Positions 20,976 through 32,700 of a stretch of 64,000 nt of DNA are shown here, piece by piece. Each line of letters starts with the position of its first letter. Position 1 is the stretch's first letter. Below the pieces are notes generated by a model. It saw only the letters and a program-made list of their open reading frames with translations. It was not told the origin of the DNA and did not search any database. A program made the position numbers and the translations under genes. Source of the stretch: Branchinecta lynchi (taxonomy: Eukaryota > Arthropoda > Branchiopoda > Anostraca > Branchinectidae); contig JAKZAP010000016.1 in assembly GCA_023053575.1 (NCBI GenBank), positions 9,544,046-9,608,045 of the forward strand. The letters run 5' to 3'.

Positions 20976-22370
20976 TTTTAGGGATCCCAAAACGTAAGTG
21001 GAGGGATACCTATGACATCGCAAAAGTTGTCCGTCTGTAAGCACGATAACTCTCGAAGGGAATGAGATATTTTGATGAAACTTGGTGTGAGGGTTTGTTG
21101 GGCCGTCGGACCAGTCAAGTTCGTAGATGGGCTTTGTAGCTCTACATTTAGGGGTGGGGGAGGGGATTCAAATTAAGGGACACACAAAATATTTTGAAAC
21201 AGCTAATGTGATAGTCGATTATGGGGTAAGAAGACATGCTGAACACGATGGTGAAAACCATTTTGTCATCGGACAATTAGTTCGCCCGGAATCCGGCCAA
21301 AACCGGAAAGTTTGTTGAAAGTAAAAGTTTTATTTGAAGTTGATTATATGTTCGATTTAGGGGTAGGAAGACATGCTGAAGACGATGGCGAAAATTATTT
21401 TCTCGACGGACAAGTATTTCGCCCGGAATCCGGCCCAAACCGGAAAGTTTGTTGAAAGTAAAAGTTTTATTTGAAATTGATTAGGTGTTCGATTTAGGGG
21501 TAGGAAGACATGCTGAAGACGATGGTGAAAACTATTTTCTCGACGGACAAGTATTTCGCCCGGAATCCGGCCCAAACCGGAAAGTTTGTTGAAAGTAAAA
21601 GTTTTATTTGAAGTTGATTAAATGTTCGATTAGAGGTAGGAAGACATGCTGAAGACGATGGTGAAAACTATTTTCTCGATGGACAAGTATTTCGACCGGA
21701 ATCCGGCCCAAACCGGAAAGTTTGTCAAAATTGAAAGTTTTATTTGGAGTTGATTAGATGTGCGATTTAGGGCAAGAAGACATGCTGAACACTTATGTGA
21801 AAACAAGTTTCTACCCGGACATATAGTTCGTCCGGAATCTGGCCAAAACCGGAAAACTGTTGGAAGTCATAGTTTTATTTCTAGTTGATTAGATAAGCGA
21901 TTTATGGGTAAGAAGAGATGCTGAGTCCCTGTATGACAATCGTATTTTACCCGGACATATAGTTCGACCGGAATCCGGCTGGAATCGGAAATTTTTTATA
22001 AGCTAAATTTTTATTTGAAGTTGATTAGATATTCATTACTGGGGAAAGAATATACCCTGATTTCGTCTTTGAGCTTTCTTTTTTCGCCGGACAAGTAGTT
22101 CTGGAGTTCGGCCGGAACCGGGAATTGGCAGAAGTGGCAGGAAGTTTTCGTCAAAACAGATATGACTTATAGGGGTAAACACACATGCTGAATCCAAATC
22201 TGAACTTGGTTTTCTCAGGTGATTAGCTATTTGGCCTTAATCTGTTTCTGAATTTTAATTGTAAAAATGTTCAAGGAGTCTGGCGAAGACTGGATCTGGC
22301 TAAGACAAGACCCAGTTGTCTGGACCAGATATTGAATTTTTGGGATCCCATCGAAACCTTTGGTCTTGTT
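20976..22370 (+). mobile_element. GGATCC element, copy 6 (near complete)
   Basis: It starts TTTTAGGGATCCCAAAACG and ends GGTCTTGTT. It matches copy 5 nearly base for base through the 137-bp units and the 3' domain, but its microsatellite is contracted to one GTCCGTCTG. The flanks of the two copies differ, so they are separate insertions or a duplication trimmed at the element ends. Confidence 0.9.
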
Positions 22371-23007
22371 GTGAAAAGCGAGAATGGAGAAGTCAGAGGA
22401 GCAAAAACGGTAATTTGTACGAGAATCGAGAATTCAGATAAAAAACGCAACTAATATTTAATAATAATTTTAGGATTTCTTTGCCAGGGAGAAAAAGAAG
22501 AAGTTTCATTTACCAGAGAAATAATTGCCATGATCAATTTATACTTTCGGATTTCTTTTTTGAATGATTTATTACACGTATCTTTTTTGAATGATTTATT
22601 GCACTTACTGTTTATTACCGCTTATTTGCTATAACAAAAATTGTTTGCATGTTAAAAAACTGTACATATTCTATCTTTTAGGAGAAAACTGAAAAATGTC
22701 ACATTCCTACAACCGGTGCATCTTTTACTCCATCTGTAATGGCTTCAGTTGCTTTAGTTTTCTTTTCGGTCGGTGTATCTTACAACTAGATAAATTTCTT
22801 GTACGCTAAAATCGATTGCAATAAATTCGTTTTCGAAATACAAAGCTTATTTGCTTAGCAATCCTGCCAAATTTACCGTTTGAACTAATAAATCAAATGG
22901 TGGACTGTAATCAGGGTTGCCAAGTGTGACACTTGCCTCAGAGTGATACTATGACCATTTTGTCTGAAAATGACACCTTTTCGTACAAATTACACTTTTT
23001 ACGTCAG
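22371..23007. other. Intergenic sequence with one half of a duplicated block
   Basis: 22560-22800 is distantly similar to 53165-53340 ('TTTATTGCA', 'CCTAC-A-CGGTGCATC'), an unclassified dispersed repeat. 22957-23005 ('TTTTGTCTGAAAATGACACC') recurs at 24743-24797, so the element at 23008 sits inside an old tandem duplication. Confidence 0.5.
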
Positions 23008-24637
23008 AACAAGAGCTACGAGCTCATATAGCACTTGTTACGAGTAGGCGGTACAAGAAAGTAGATGAGAACGTCACAAATACACCCGCCATCCAAAAAT
23101 GCGGTTCGGAAACACAAATAGGATTTTTTGTTTTACTAAATTCTGAGCAGTTCCGGCATCGTCTCGGATTGTCTGTAGCAAATGCGCATGATTGTTCAAA
23201 CTTCCAAGTTTCAGGCCAATAAATCCACTCGTTTGATCCCTAGACGTGCTACACGATTTCCGATACTCCCTCCATCTCCCTCTACCGTGGCCGAATCAGG
23301 TTCGGTCCAAAAAACGGATCATCTAAAGAATCTTCTTTTATACCATCTATCAAGTTTCATCGAATCTGAGCATTTTTGGAAAATTCCGGTACCCTCCCCC
23401 CCCCCACCACCGTTGTCAGATCCGGTTCGGACCCTAAAATATGGGATCTAGGGTATACGCTCCTTCTACATTCCAAGTTTCATTTAAATTTATGCACTCG
23501 TTTGACCTCTATGCGAGCCTCCAATTTTCCGGCTATCTTCCTCCACCTCCCCCAACTGTGGCGGAAGAGGACTTAAAACATTTCCGGCGGTATGTTTGTC
23601 AGGATCTTAGGTCAATTAAATTTGGTCACCAATATGCCTGCAAAGTCTCTTTGTCTTAGTACATCTGGAACTATTCTAACTCGCGACTACCGCAATTCCA
23701 GGAATCCAATCCGGAACTCCCCCCAACTCCCCCACAGTGCCCAGATCCGGTCTGGTTATGTCAATGACGTATCTAGGACGTGTGCTTGTCCTTCCCACCA
23801 AGTTGCATCCCGATCCCTACACTTTAAGCGTTTCTCAAGATTTCCGGTTCCCTCCTCCAACTCCCCTCGGTGTCATCGGATCCAGCTCGGATTTAAAATG
23901 CGACTTCTCAGACACGAGATCATCCTAAATACCAACTTTCATCAAGATCCAATCACCCGTTCGCTAGTTACAAATACCTAAATATTTGGCTTCCCTCTTC
24001 CTCCACTCCCCCCCCCCCCCCAGATGGTCGGATCGGGGAAGTGACTATTTCCTGGACATGCCTGCCTATTTTTGTCGTCCTAGCAAATCAGGAAGCACCG
24101 AACTCGAGGGATCACTAGAAATTTGAACCCACCCCCCCTCCCCCCCAAACTCTCCCGAAATGAGCGGATCCGTTCCGGTTACGTCAGTCACGTATCTAGG
24201 ACGTGTGCTTGTTCTTTCCACCAACTTTCATCCGGATCTGTCCACTCTAAACGTTTTCCAAGATTGACGTTTCCCCCTACAGCTCGTCCCCATGTCATTG
24301 GATCCGGTCTGGATTTAAAATGGAACGTCTGAGACACGAGTTCCTTTCGTACACGAAGTTTCATTAAGATCCGATCACCAGTTCGTAAGCTAAAAATGTA
24401 TCATTTTTCCTAATTTGTCCGGATTCCCCCTCCCTCCACTCCCCTACAGATGGTTGAAATCGGGGAAGCGACTATTTCTAATTTAATCTGGTCCGGGCCC
24501 TGATACACCTACCAAGCTGCTACCAAGTTCCATCGTCCTGGCTTATCTGGACGTGGCAAAACCGGGACCGACAGACCGACTGACGGACAGAAATTACAAT
24601 CGCTATGGCACTTGCCCGAAGGGCAAGTTCCATAAAA
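23008..24637 (+). mobile_element. CT-rich 'GGCACTTG' repeat element, copy 1
   Basis: It opens AACAAGAGCTACGAGCTCAT and closes ATGGCACTTGCCCGAAGGGC then AAGTTCCATAAAA; the last block is itself a hairpin (ACTTGCCC/GGGCAAGT). The interior repeats a phrase of about 220 bp: 'CCAAGTTTCAT-(C/A)-GATC', 'TTTCCGG', a C-rich tract, 'TCGGATCCGG', and 'GGGGAAGTGACTATTTCC'. It resembles 43077-44277 in order and ends. Proline/serine-rich open frames on the plus strand come from the C-tracts and repeat phrasing and are not genes. Confidence 0.75.
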
Positions 24638-25230
24638 AGCACCTTTTCATTTAGCCTACTGTGCTGAAGTTGCGGATTACCGCCCCCCTCCCCAAAACAT
24701 GTAGTTCACCTTGATTTCTTACACACAATTTTTGACCCTTTTTGTCTGAAAATGACACCTTTTCGTACAAATTACACTTTTTACGTCAAAAAGCATCTTT
24801 TCATTTAGGCCTACAGTGCTAAAGTTGCGGATCACCGCCCTCCAAAAACATGTACTTTACTTTGATTCGGTACACAAAATGAGTTTGAAGCCTGACAAAG
24901 CTTATTTCAGGTTATACTTTATTACAAAACTGATTTAACAATTAATAAATGTTCTTACGTCCTAATTCAGTCTGGAAGTAGAACATACCAGTACCGCGCA
25001 ATGTTATATTCTTCGCCCTTTTTCGTGAGGTGTCAAAAAGCACAATTTTCCAGGAATATTAACACTTTCATGAGTCAAGCTTTTAGCAACACTGACTGTG
25101 ATCCGACTAGTGCACAAATAAAGTGGCTACATCAGAATAAAAACACATAGACAGAATTGTTAGTTGTGTTTTTGATCGAAGTTTGAATTTACCTTCAAAC
25201 TCAAAGCTCTCTATTTAAATACTGTTTTTG
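24638..25230. other. Second half of the duplicated block, no gene
   Basis: 24638-24720 and 24795-24880 are tandem copies ('CTTTTCATTTAG', 'AAGTTGCGGAT-ACCGCCC', 'ACATGTA'). The rest is AT-rich with no recognisable gene. Confidence 0.5.
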
Positions 25231-25735
25231 GTCGACGGTCACAGTTTCTTTGTCGTTCAAACCAAAGACAATTATAGTGGTAATGACTGGTGACTTCGCT
25301 AAAATCGGGTCTCGGAAAATCGATTGGAACGCCACCTAGCGTTTGGACTTTGTCCAATTTCCAGCGGTAGATGATTAATATAGTAAAAGCAAGAGGGCGC
25401 GAGTAGGCAATGTCTGTCAACATTAACTGATTCGAAATCGTGAATTCAACGTTTTTTTCCATAAAAATGCGATTTATTCTTTTCCTACTTGTTTTTTATT
25501 CCAATTAAAGAGAAAACCTGAATGGAGAGAGAATGCTCATTATAAACAAAACGTGCTTTGATGATGATTCTGTGGAAAGCGATGGAAGAATTGTCAACAG
25601 AGCGATTTTTTAACGGAAGAACACCCGCTAGATGGCGCTGATTGTTGTGACTCACGGGGCTTACGGGAGTTTCCGGTCTTTCCCACTTTTACTGTCTTTG
25701 GTTCAAACTCTGACCGTCGAACTTCGGGAGCTAGC
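25231..25735. mobile_element. Foldback/MITE with arms of about 110 bp
   Basis: The left arm 'TCGACGGTCACAGTTT...AACCAAAGACA...CACCTAGCG' is mirrored by the inverse of 'CGCTAGATGGCG...TGTCTTTGGTT...AAACTCTGACCGTCGA'. The arms carry indels. The central part is unique AT-rich sequence. No target duplication identified. Confidence 0.7.
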
Positions 25736-25770
25736 AAGTTCAAAGTTTGCTCGAATCGTCGAAGAAACGT

Positions 25771-28700
25771 CAATCAATCAATCAATCAAGTTCAATCCGA
25801 ATAGCTAAAAGTTAGAAAAGGAATACAAATTTACAAAATACACAGACACACAAGAAACAATTTAACTAATACACTTACAAGAAATTACCAGAAATAAATG
25901 ATGGAATGAAACTACATAAAAATTGAGTAGACGAATTAGCGGGATATGGGGAAAACTTATAGCCAGTATTCCTCTCGGACCGACGCACGGAAGACGGGAG
26001 GGGAGGGGGGAATAGACGGGTCATCTGGGGACAACACGTTATCTTAGCTCCAAATTTGTTTGAAAGAGTATTTCTACGTACAGATAATTTAGGAATGGCA
26101 AGTTTAATGAGAGCCTCTTCGTATGTAATGTTATGATCACCCAGAATGATTCTCATGGCTCTCTTTTGGACATTTTCCAGGCGATCAGAGAGCTCTGCAG
26201 AAAGAGAAGAATGCCAAACCGGTGAAGCATATTCTAAATGAGGACGGATATAAGTTTTAAAATAACAGAGGAGGCATTTAGTATCCAAACCGAAAGATTT
26301 AAGGGTAGAAAGGGATTTAATTAAAAAGTTGGTTTTACGGATAATATTGTCAACATGAGAATTCCATTTCAGATCATCATCAATTATTACCCCAAGCAAT
26401 TTAACAGATTCAAACTGCCTGAATGACGATGGATATTCAGCAGTTTCTCTTCTTAGTCTGCTAAACCGCATAACCGAAGACTTACTGTCATTAATTTGCA
26501 TTTTCTTGCTTAACAGTTGAGTTTTAAGGGAAGTGATGGAGTCTTGTACCGGATTTGAATTGTTCGGAAGTGTGAAAGAAAGCTTAGAAATAACGAGAAG
26601 CGAGAGATCATCTGCAAATTTGTACCTATGAAGGAAATCTTTAGCAACATTATTTACAGAACAAAGAAAAATCAGAGGACCCAACTTAGTACCTTGGGGG
26701 GTACCGCAAGTTATTGTTTCAACTTCGGAGACGGAACCATTCAGTTTAACAACTTGGCTCCGGTCTGAGAGAAAACTGGCAATCATACACTGGGAAAATT
26801 GACTTGCACCCATTTCAGAAATGGCTTCCAAAGCAACCGCGTGATCCAGGAGATCGAAAGCTTTTTTTTGGTCAGCGAGGATTAGGTCAATAAACGAATC
26901 ATCTTCCTCAAGAGCAGTTAGTATATCGTGAATCAGGCTAACCAAGTAATGGGAGGTGCTAATACCTTGCCTAAAACCAAACTGATAAGGGTCAAAATTG
27001 TCACATACTTCAGAAAGCAGGGGCGGATCCAGAGGGGGGGCGAGGGGGGGCGATCGCCCCCCCTAGACTGGCTGTAATTTTTTGTTTTGTTTTACTGCAC
27101 TTACGGAAGTCTGCATTAACGCATGTTCTAACTACTGTAACTAGACTCTAAAATCTTTTTACAAGTGGAGCCAGGAGCTTGAATTTTTCTTGTAAACAGT
27201 TGTCGGTTGATCAAGTACAGTTTTTACCATTATTGTAATATATGAAAACCACATTTTCGTTAAATAAGAGACCGACAGGGACACTTAAAACGCGAAAAAA
27301 ATCAGCCTTGTGGCCGACAAAAAGGACACTACCCCCACTCTTTTCGGTAAGAATCGCCCCCCCTAGAACGGAAGGCTGGATCCGCCCCTGTCAGAAAGAA
27401 GCCAATCATACATAACACTTTCTAGTAGCTTGGCCAATGTAGAAGTCTTAGATATAGGTCGTATATCATCAAGGCTAGAGGGGTTAGTTTTTTTCGGTAT
27501 TGGAGTAACCTCAGCAATTTTGAAACACTTAGGAAATATGCATTGAAGAAGACATTGATTAAATACTGCTGCAATGGGTCTAGAGGTTAGAAATGCGCAT
27601 TGTATCAGTAACCTAATTGGAATCTCATTGTTAACGTGAGAACAGTTCGAGGTAACGTATTACAGATATCGGCAAAGAATTTGTTCATTTGATCAACGGA
27701 AACAGGGTCACCCAGATAATCGCAAAGGTTCACGGTGGGCCTCTGCTTCCCGCTAAGGTTTTGCAGCTTCTCATGAAATTTCTTTGAAGTTAGAACCGAT
27801 CCAAAAAGAGAATTTACAACAGATTTCCCGTATTCCTTGCGTCTTCGTCTCAATATAGTAACAATTTTGGTTACGGAGTTGTTTTGCCTGATCAGTGAAA
27901 CCATCTCGAAACAACTGGCATTTCAGCTTAATCAAATTCACTGACTGGTCAATCCACGGTTTATCATTATCACGCTTACTAACTTTTTTAAGAGGAAAAT
28001 TAGCCAAGTAAATACTAAACAATTTATTCATCAAGTATTCCGCCATTTCATTTCCGTCTGACATGTCATACAATGTTTTCCAGGATTTATTTCTCAGACA
28101 TGACAGGAAATTATTAACTGAATTCTCTGATAATGGGCGGTATGAAAACTGGTATTTCTTGGGAACTGGTATTGAATCGTTTGGTTTCCAAATTAAACAA
28201 TAGTGGTCGCTTTTCCCAACAGGTGGGAGAACAACGGGAGCTTCATAGAAAGCACTACTACAGGTTAGAATCAAGTCAAGCGGACTTTTTTCAGTTGTTT
28301 TTTGCTTCACGATTTGTTCAAGCCCTAACTGATTTTCAAGCCAACTTTGCTTTATATCATTAAAGTCACCCGCTATCGAAATTAAGCATCCAGGATATTT
28401 TGCGCGGATCGTGTCAACGCAATTTTGCAGGTAAAATACAAGATGGCGCCTGTAACCTGCACGCGGAGGATAGTACACAGTCGCAAAAATGAGGCAGGGG
28501 ATACCTTTGGGGAGGCGTGAAGGACGCACCATGACCCAGGTCACTTCAAAATTATCCCTTGTGAGTTCATGCAAGTCCAAAAATTTGTGAGTAATGGTCG
28601 ACTTCACAAAAATGCCGACACCCCCACCGTGGGAACAGGTAGTTCCGTCAGGACGAAGACGTGGCTTCGACACAAAATTGTAACCAGGAATAGAACAGTC

Positions 28701-29362
28701 GGCAGCCGTAGCGCTCCAAGTTTCACTAAGTAATGCTACATCTACGTCATTTTGCACTAGAACACCAAGTTCATCTGACTTGTTACAGAGGGATCGAACA
28801 TTAGTAACTAGAACTTTGCGGAAGGTATATTTGGACGTCTTTACACCAGGGCTTCGAGGACAGTTTTCCTTCTGTTTCGGTATGGTACTTGGTTCTGCGG
28901 GGGCTGCGCCAATATCGAGCTGTAGGAGTGTCTCGGTAGTGGTTGGGGGGTAGAGTGACTGGAGCTCAGGTGCGCTTGTTCTATACTGGAAGGGCTCTGA
29001 CGTGGACTGCAGGAAGTTGAAGTCATCCATCGGTTGGGAGGAGGAAGCGACTGGAACCACATGGGATTCGCGTTGACCGGTTGTGCCGGTGCCAGGTGAA
29101 TAGGAGGGGATGGCTGCCTCTGGGGAAGAAGGAGCGACGGGTTCCCGGAACCCATTGCTAGAGCAGGTTGGGTTGCTGGATAACGATCTGTCTCCTTGCC
29201 TGGCCACAAGAGACAGGGTTGAGCAAGGTGGAGTTGCCTGGTAGTCAACCAGGCAAGGATCGCCGGAGTCGTACAAACATTAATACTCGATATGACCAAG
29301 TCCAAAACATGCCAGTGATCCTCAGGAAGAACGAGAAAACGTCTTACTAACGACTCAAAATC
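25771..29362 (-). pseudogene. Non-LTR retrotransposon (LINE-1st family): endonuclease and reverse transcriptase, interrupted
   Basis: Read on the minus strand. After a Ser/Pro-rich N-terminal stretch an apurinic-type endonuclease domain shows TNVRSLCNK, LLSETW, GGGVGIFVKS, AGDFND and the catalytic GKSDH. The reverse transcriptase follows with LADQKKAFDLLDH, TPQGTKLGPLIF and KFADDLSLL. The 3' end near 25771-25790 is a (TTGA)n tail rather than poly-A, as in CR1/L2-like groups. It is dead: frame changes near 27840 and 27650 and a hAT MITE at 27018-27390. Rejoined across the MITE the frame reads FDPYQFGFRQGIS, an expected fingers motif. Its 5' end continues beyond GGATCC copy 7. Truncated relatives lie at 42200, 50640 and 60103. 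Confidence 0.92.
27018..27390. mobile_element. hAT-type MITE inserted in the LINE reverse transcriptase
   Basis: It starts CAGGGGCGGATCCAG and ends CTGGATCCGCCCCTG, perfect 15-bp terminal inverted repeats, followed inside by GGGGGGGCGATCGCCCCCCC-type tracts. TCAGAAAG flanks it on both sides exactly (27010-27017 and 27391-27398): an 8-bp target duplication, as expected for hAT. No transposase. It splits the LINE frame between the 'LAKLLESVMYDWLLS' and 'EVCDNFDPYQFGF' segments. Confidence 0.95.
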
Positions 29363-30192
29363 AACAAGACCAAAGGTTTCAATGGGATCCCAAAATTGTA
29401 ATATTAGGTCCAGACAATTCGGTCTTGTAGATATTCGGTCTTCAACAGACTTTTTAAACATTACTAATTTTAACATTTACAAACAGGTTAAGGCCCATGG
29501 TAATAATCAGAGAAGACCAAGTTCGTATTTGACAGTACAAACCGGATACGCCAAAACTTTTACTTTTAAAAAAATTTCCGGTTTCAGCCGGATTCCGAGC
29601 GATCTATACATCCGGTGAGAAAATTATTGTCATATGCGAATTCAGCATGTCTTCTTACCCGCAAAGCGAACATCTTATCAAATTTAAATAAAACTTTTAC
29701 TTTTAAAAAGTTCTCCGGTTTTGGCGGATTCCGGCCGAACTAATTGTCCGGAGAGAAAATAAATTTCATATTCGGACTCAGCACGTCTCCTTGCCCCTAA
29801 ATCTACCCTTTAATCAACTTCATACTAAACTTTTAATTTTCACAAATTTTCAGGTTTTCGCCGGATTCCGGGTAAACTATTTGTGCGACGAGAAAATAAA
29901 TTTCATATTCGAGCTCAGCATGTCTTCTTACCCCTAAATCAACTATCTCAATAGCTTTGAAAAAATATTTGTGTTGCCTCTTAATTTGAAACCCCTCCCC
30001 CACCCTCAGATATAGGGCTACAGAGCCCATCTTCCAACTTGACCTGTAATTTGACCCAAAGGATACTCCCACCAAGTTTCATCAAAATATCTCAATCCTT
30101 TCGAGAGTTATCGTGCGGACAGACTGACAGACAGACGGACAACTTTTGCGATGTCATAGGTATCCCTCCACTTACGTTTTCGGATCCCAAAA
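29363..30192 (-). mobile_element. GGATCC element, copy 7 (inverted, nested in the LINE 5' end)
   Basis: It reads AACAAGACCAAAGGTTTC at its low-coordinate end and TTTTCGGATCCCAAAA at the other, so it is in minus orientation. Three to four 137-bp units and a short GACA microsatellite (about 30118-30140) lie inside. LINE 5' sequence continues on both sides; 50640-50835 carries the uninterrupted version of the same LINE segment. Confidence 0.88.
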
Positions 30193-30332
30193 GCTCAGAT
30201 CCTGTGTCAAACAATCACGGCAATCTTCGGGAGCAGCTGTGATACCAGAGGTGATATCGCTTCTGGCTCTTCCGCTAGGTACCCGGCGATTTTGCATCGG
30301 CAAGGAGAGTTAGTCATCAAGAGTATTCAGCA
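30193..30332 (-). pseudogene. LINE 5'-end remnant beyond the nested element
   Basis: 'CTCAGATCCTGTGTCAAACA' to 'GGAGAGTTAGTCATCAAGAG' aligns with 50714-50830, where it is contiguous with the LINE segment that here ends at 29362. The minus-strand reading contains AEEPEA. It shows that the LINE insertion is older than GGATCC copy 7. Confidence 0.7.
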
Positions 30333-30397
30333 AACGCCAACTGTTTAATGTTAACGAAGCATCTCTAAAGGGAGCATCTGTTTTGGGGAAGCATCCG

Positions 30398-31946
30398 TTT
30401 TTGGGATCCTAAAACGTCAGTTATAGGACACCTATGACTTCGTAAAGTTTGTCCGTCCGTCTGTTAGCATCAGTTTTTGGGATCCCAGAACGTGACATTT
30501 ATCTGACGGTTACCAAACGGTAAATTACCATTTGAGCATTTTTTTAGCATCCGTTTGGGAAGCATCCATTTTTGGGATCCCAAAACCTCAGTTATCTATG
30601 ACTTCGTAAAGTTTGTCCATCCGTCTGTTAGCATCCGTTTGGGAAGCATCCGTTTTTGGGATCCCAAAACGTCAGTTACAGGACACCTATTACTTCGTAA
30701 AGTTTGTCCGTCCGTCTGTTAGCACGATAACTCTCGAGGGGACCGAGGTATTTTTATGAAACTTGGTATGAGGATTCGTTGGGTCAAAGTAAAGGTCAAG
30801 TTCGTAGATGGGCCCCGTGGCTTTAGATTTAAGGGTGGGGGAGGTGTTCCAGTTAAGGGCTGAACAAAATGTTTTTAAAGGTCAATGATATAGTCAGCGT
30901 AGTGGCAAGGAGACATGCTGAATCCGTACATGAAAATTATTCTCCTGCTGGACAAATAGGTTTCCCGGAATCCGGTCGAATTCGGAAAATTTGTAAAAGT
31001 AAAATTTCAACTGCAGTTGATCAGACGTTCTATTTTAGGGTAAGAGGGCATGGTGAATTAATTTTTAGGATCCCAAAACGTAAGTGGAGGGATAATTCGT
31101 CAGCATGATAAGTCTATCCGATAGCTTGGCTCTTTAGGTCCAGTGAGAGGTCGAGTTCCTAGATGGGTCTGCAGCTCAACATTTATTGGGAGGATATTGG
31201 GAGTTCAAATTAAGGGGCGAACAAATTTTTGTTACAGACAATGAGACTGGACAAGTAGTTCCGTAGTTCCAGTAGTTCTCGCCGGACAAGTAGTTCGCCC
31301 GGAATCCGGCCAAAACAGGAAAGTTTGTTAAAAGTCAAAGTTTTATTTAAAGTTGATTAGATGTTCGGTTTAGGGGTAAGAAGAAATGCTGAAAATTTAT
31401 ATGAAAATCATTTTCTCGTCGGACAAGTAGTTCGCGGGGAACCCGGCTAAAACCGGAAAATTTGTTAAAAGCAAAATTTGTATTTGAAGTTGGATTTAGG
31501 GGTAAGAAAAGATGCCGAACCGGAATATGACAATAATTTTTTATAGTTCACCCGGAATCCGGCTGAAACAGGAAAATTTGTTATAAGTTAAAGTTTTATT
31601 GGAAGTTGATTATATGTTCTAAATAGGGTAAGGAGATACGCTGAATTCGTGACGAGCTGTGTCTTTTGCTGGACAAGCAGTTCGCCCGCCGAAACGGGAA
31701 ATTTGGCGGAAGTAAGGCAGGAAGTTTTTATCAATTTCTTCAAAATAGATATAACTTATAAGGGTAAACATACATGCTGAATCTATATCTGAACTTGGAT
31801 TTTTCCGGTGATTGGCTATTTGGCCTAAATCTGTCTATTTTATTAGTAAAAATGTTCAACGTGTCTGGCGAAGACAAGATTGTCTGTCCAGTTGTCTATA
31901 CCAGTATTAGATTTTGTGGGATCCCATCGAAACCTTTGGTCTTGTT
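30398..31946 (+). mobile_element. GGATCC element, copy 8 (reiterated 5' end)
   Basis: The 5' terminus (TTTTTGGGATCC-AAAACG, then TTCGTAAAGTTTGTCC) occurs four times in a row, starting near 30398, 30474, 30569 and 30653. It is a subfamily with CGTCAGTTATAGGACACC in place of CGTAAGTGGAGGGATACC. A further internal 5' end begins near 31065 with the CGTAAGTGGAGGGAT variant, so two copies may be merged. It ends GGTCTTGTT at 31946, directly joined to LINE sequence. Confidence 0.8.
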
Positions 31947-32700
31947 TGCTGACGACGCAGCTTTGACAGCTATATAAGAATTCCGAAGAATTAACGACCC
32001 TGTTAAGTCTATTGTAAATATGTTTAGAGGAAAATAACTTGAAATTAATATTAAGAAAACAGAAGTTGTGATATTTGTAAAAGGAAAGATGAGTAACCGT
32101 GGTAGTAAGATGCTCGTTTTTAAAGAAAGTTAAACACCAACAACACGAAGCTCACGAGAAGACAGGCGCAAAGTATGGTTGTATAATCAAAATACTTATA
32201 GAGAGAGGAATCTACTACCCCCTCCGCTCTAGCAAAAGCGGCTGGACGCTAAAAGTTCGACAACTCACACAAGAGACCACTGCAAACGAAAGGGCGAAAG
32301 GGATCGACGGAAGCCGTAAAATTCAGTGATCAGGCGAAAAAACCTACAGTTTATATTCAGAAATAATGGAAGTTGAAAAAATCACGTAAAAGAGATGTGT
32401 AAAGAGGAAAAGCTGCATTGCTACGATAAGTCCAATACTTAAGGAAGAAAAGAGATAAAAATGCACACAACAATTTTAACATTAAAGTCTTACCGGTGAT
32501 CCGTTACGAAGAAAAGATATGGGAGCACAGTGCTTCCAGGCAACTTAAGTCGCTTCAGCCATGAACTGCAGTACTATAAAAGATTGCTGGGACTACATGC
32601 AACAACCCATGAATTGCAAGGATATGTATGTATATTGCCCCGTAGTTAGCACGAAAAGGTAAAGATGATAAAATTATGCTTGCAAGGAATTGGTCTGCCA
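31947..32700 (+). pseudogene. Decayed LINE fragment (reverse transcriptase FADD box onward)
   Basis: Immediately after the GGATCC element the plus strand reads FADDAALTAI, the reverse transcriptase catalytic box, then after a stop NIKKTEVVIFVKG. Around 32510-32640 it gives a broken WEHSASRQLKSLQ-YYKRLLGLHA, which aligns with 'LQLQHYKKLIGAH' of the LINE at 62820. Stops and frameshifts are frequent. Confidence 0.7.

Noticed and set aside
19367..21575. Series of 60-96-residue ORFs repeated every 137 bp on both strands (MGRIPGEILVRRENSFHH...)
   Set aside because: Created by the 137-bp tandem units of GGATCC copies; they shift frame from unit to unit because 137 is not a multiple of 3.
23182..24332. 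Several Pro/Ser-rich plus-strand ORFs
   Set aside because: They come from C-runs and phrase repeats of the CT-rich element; no domain and no conservation of frame between units.
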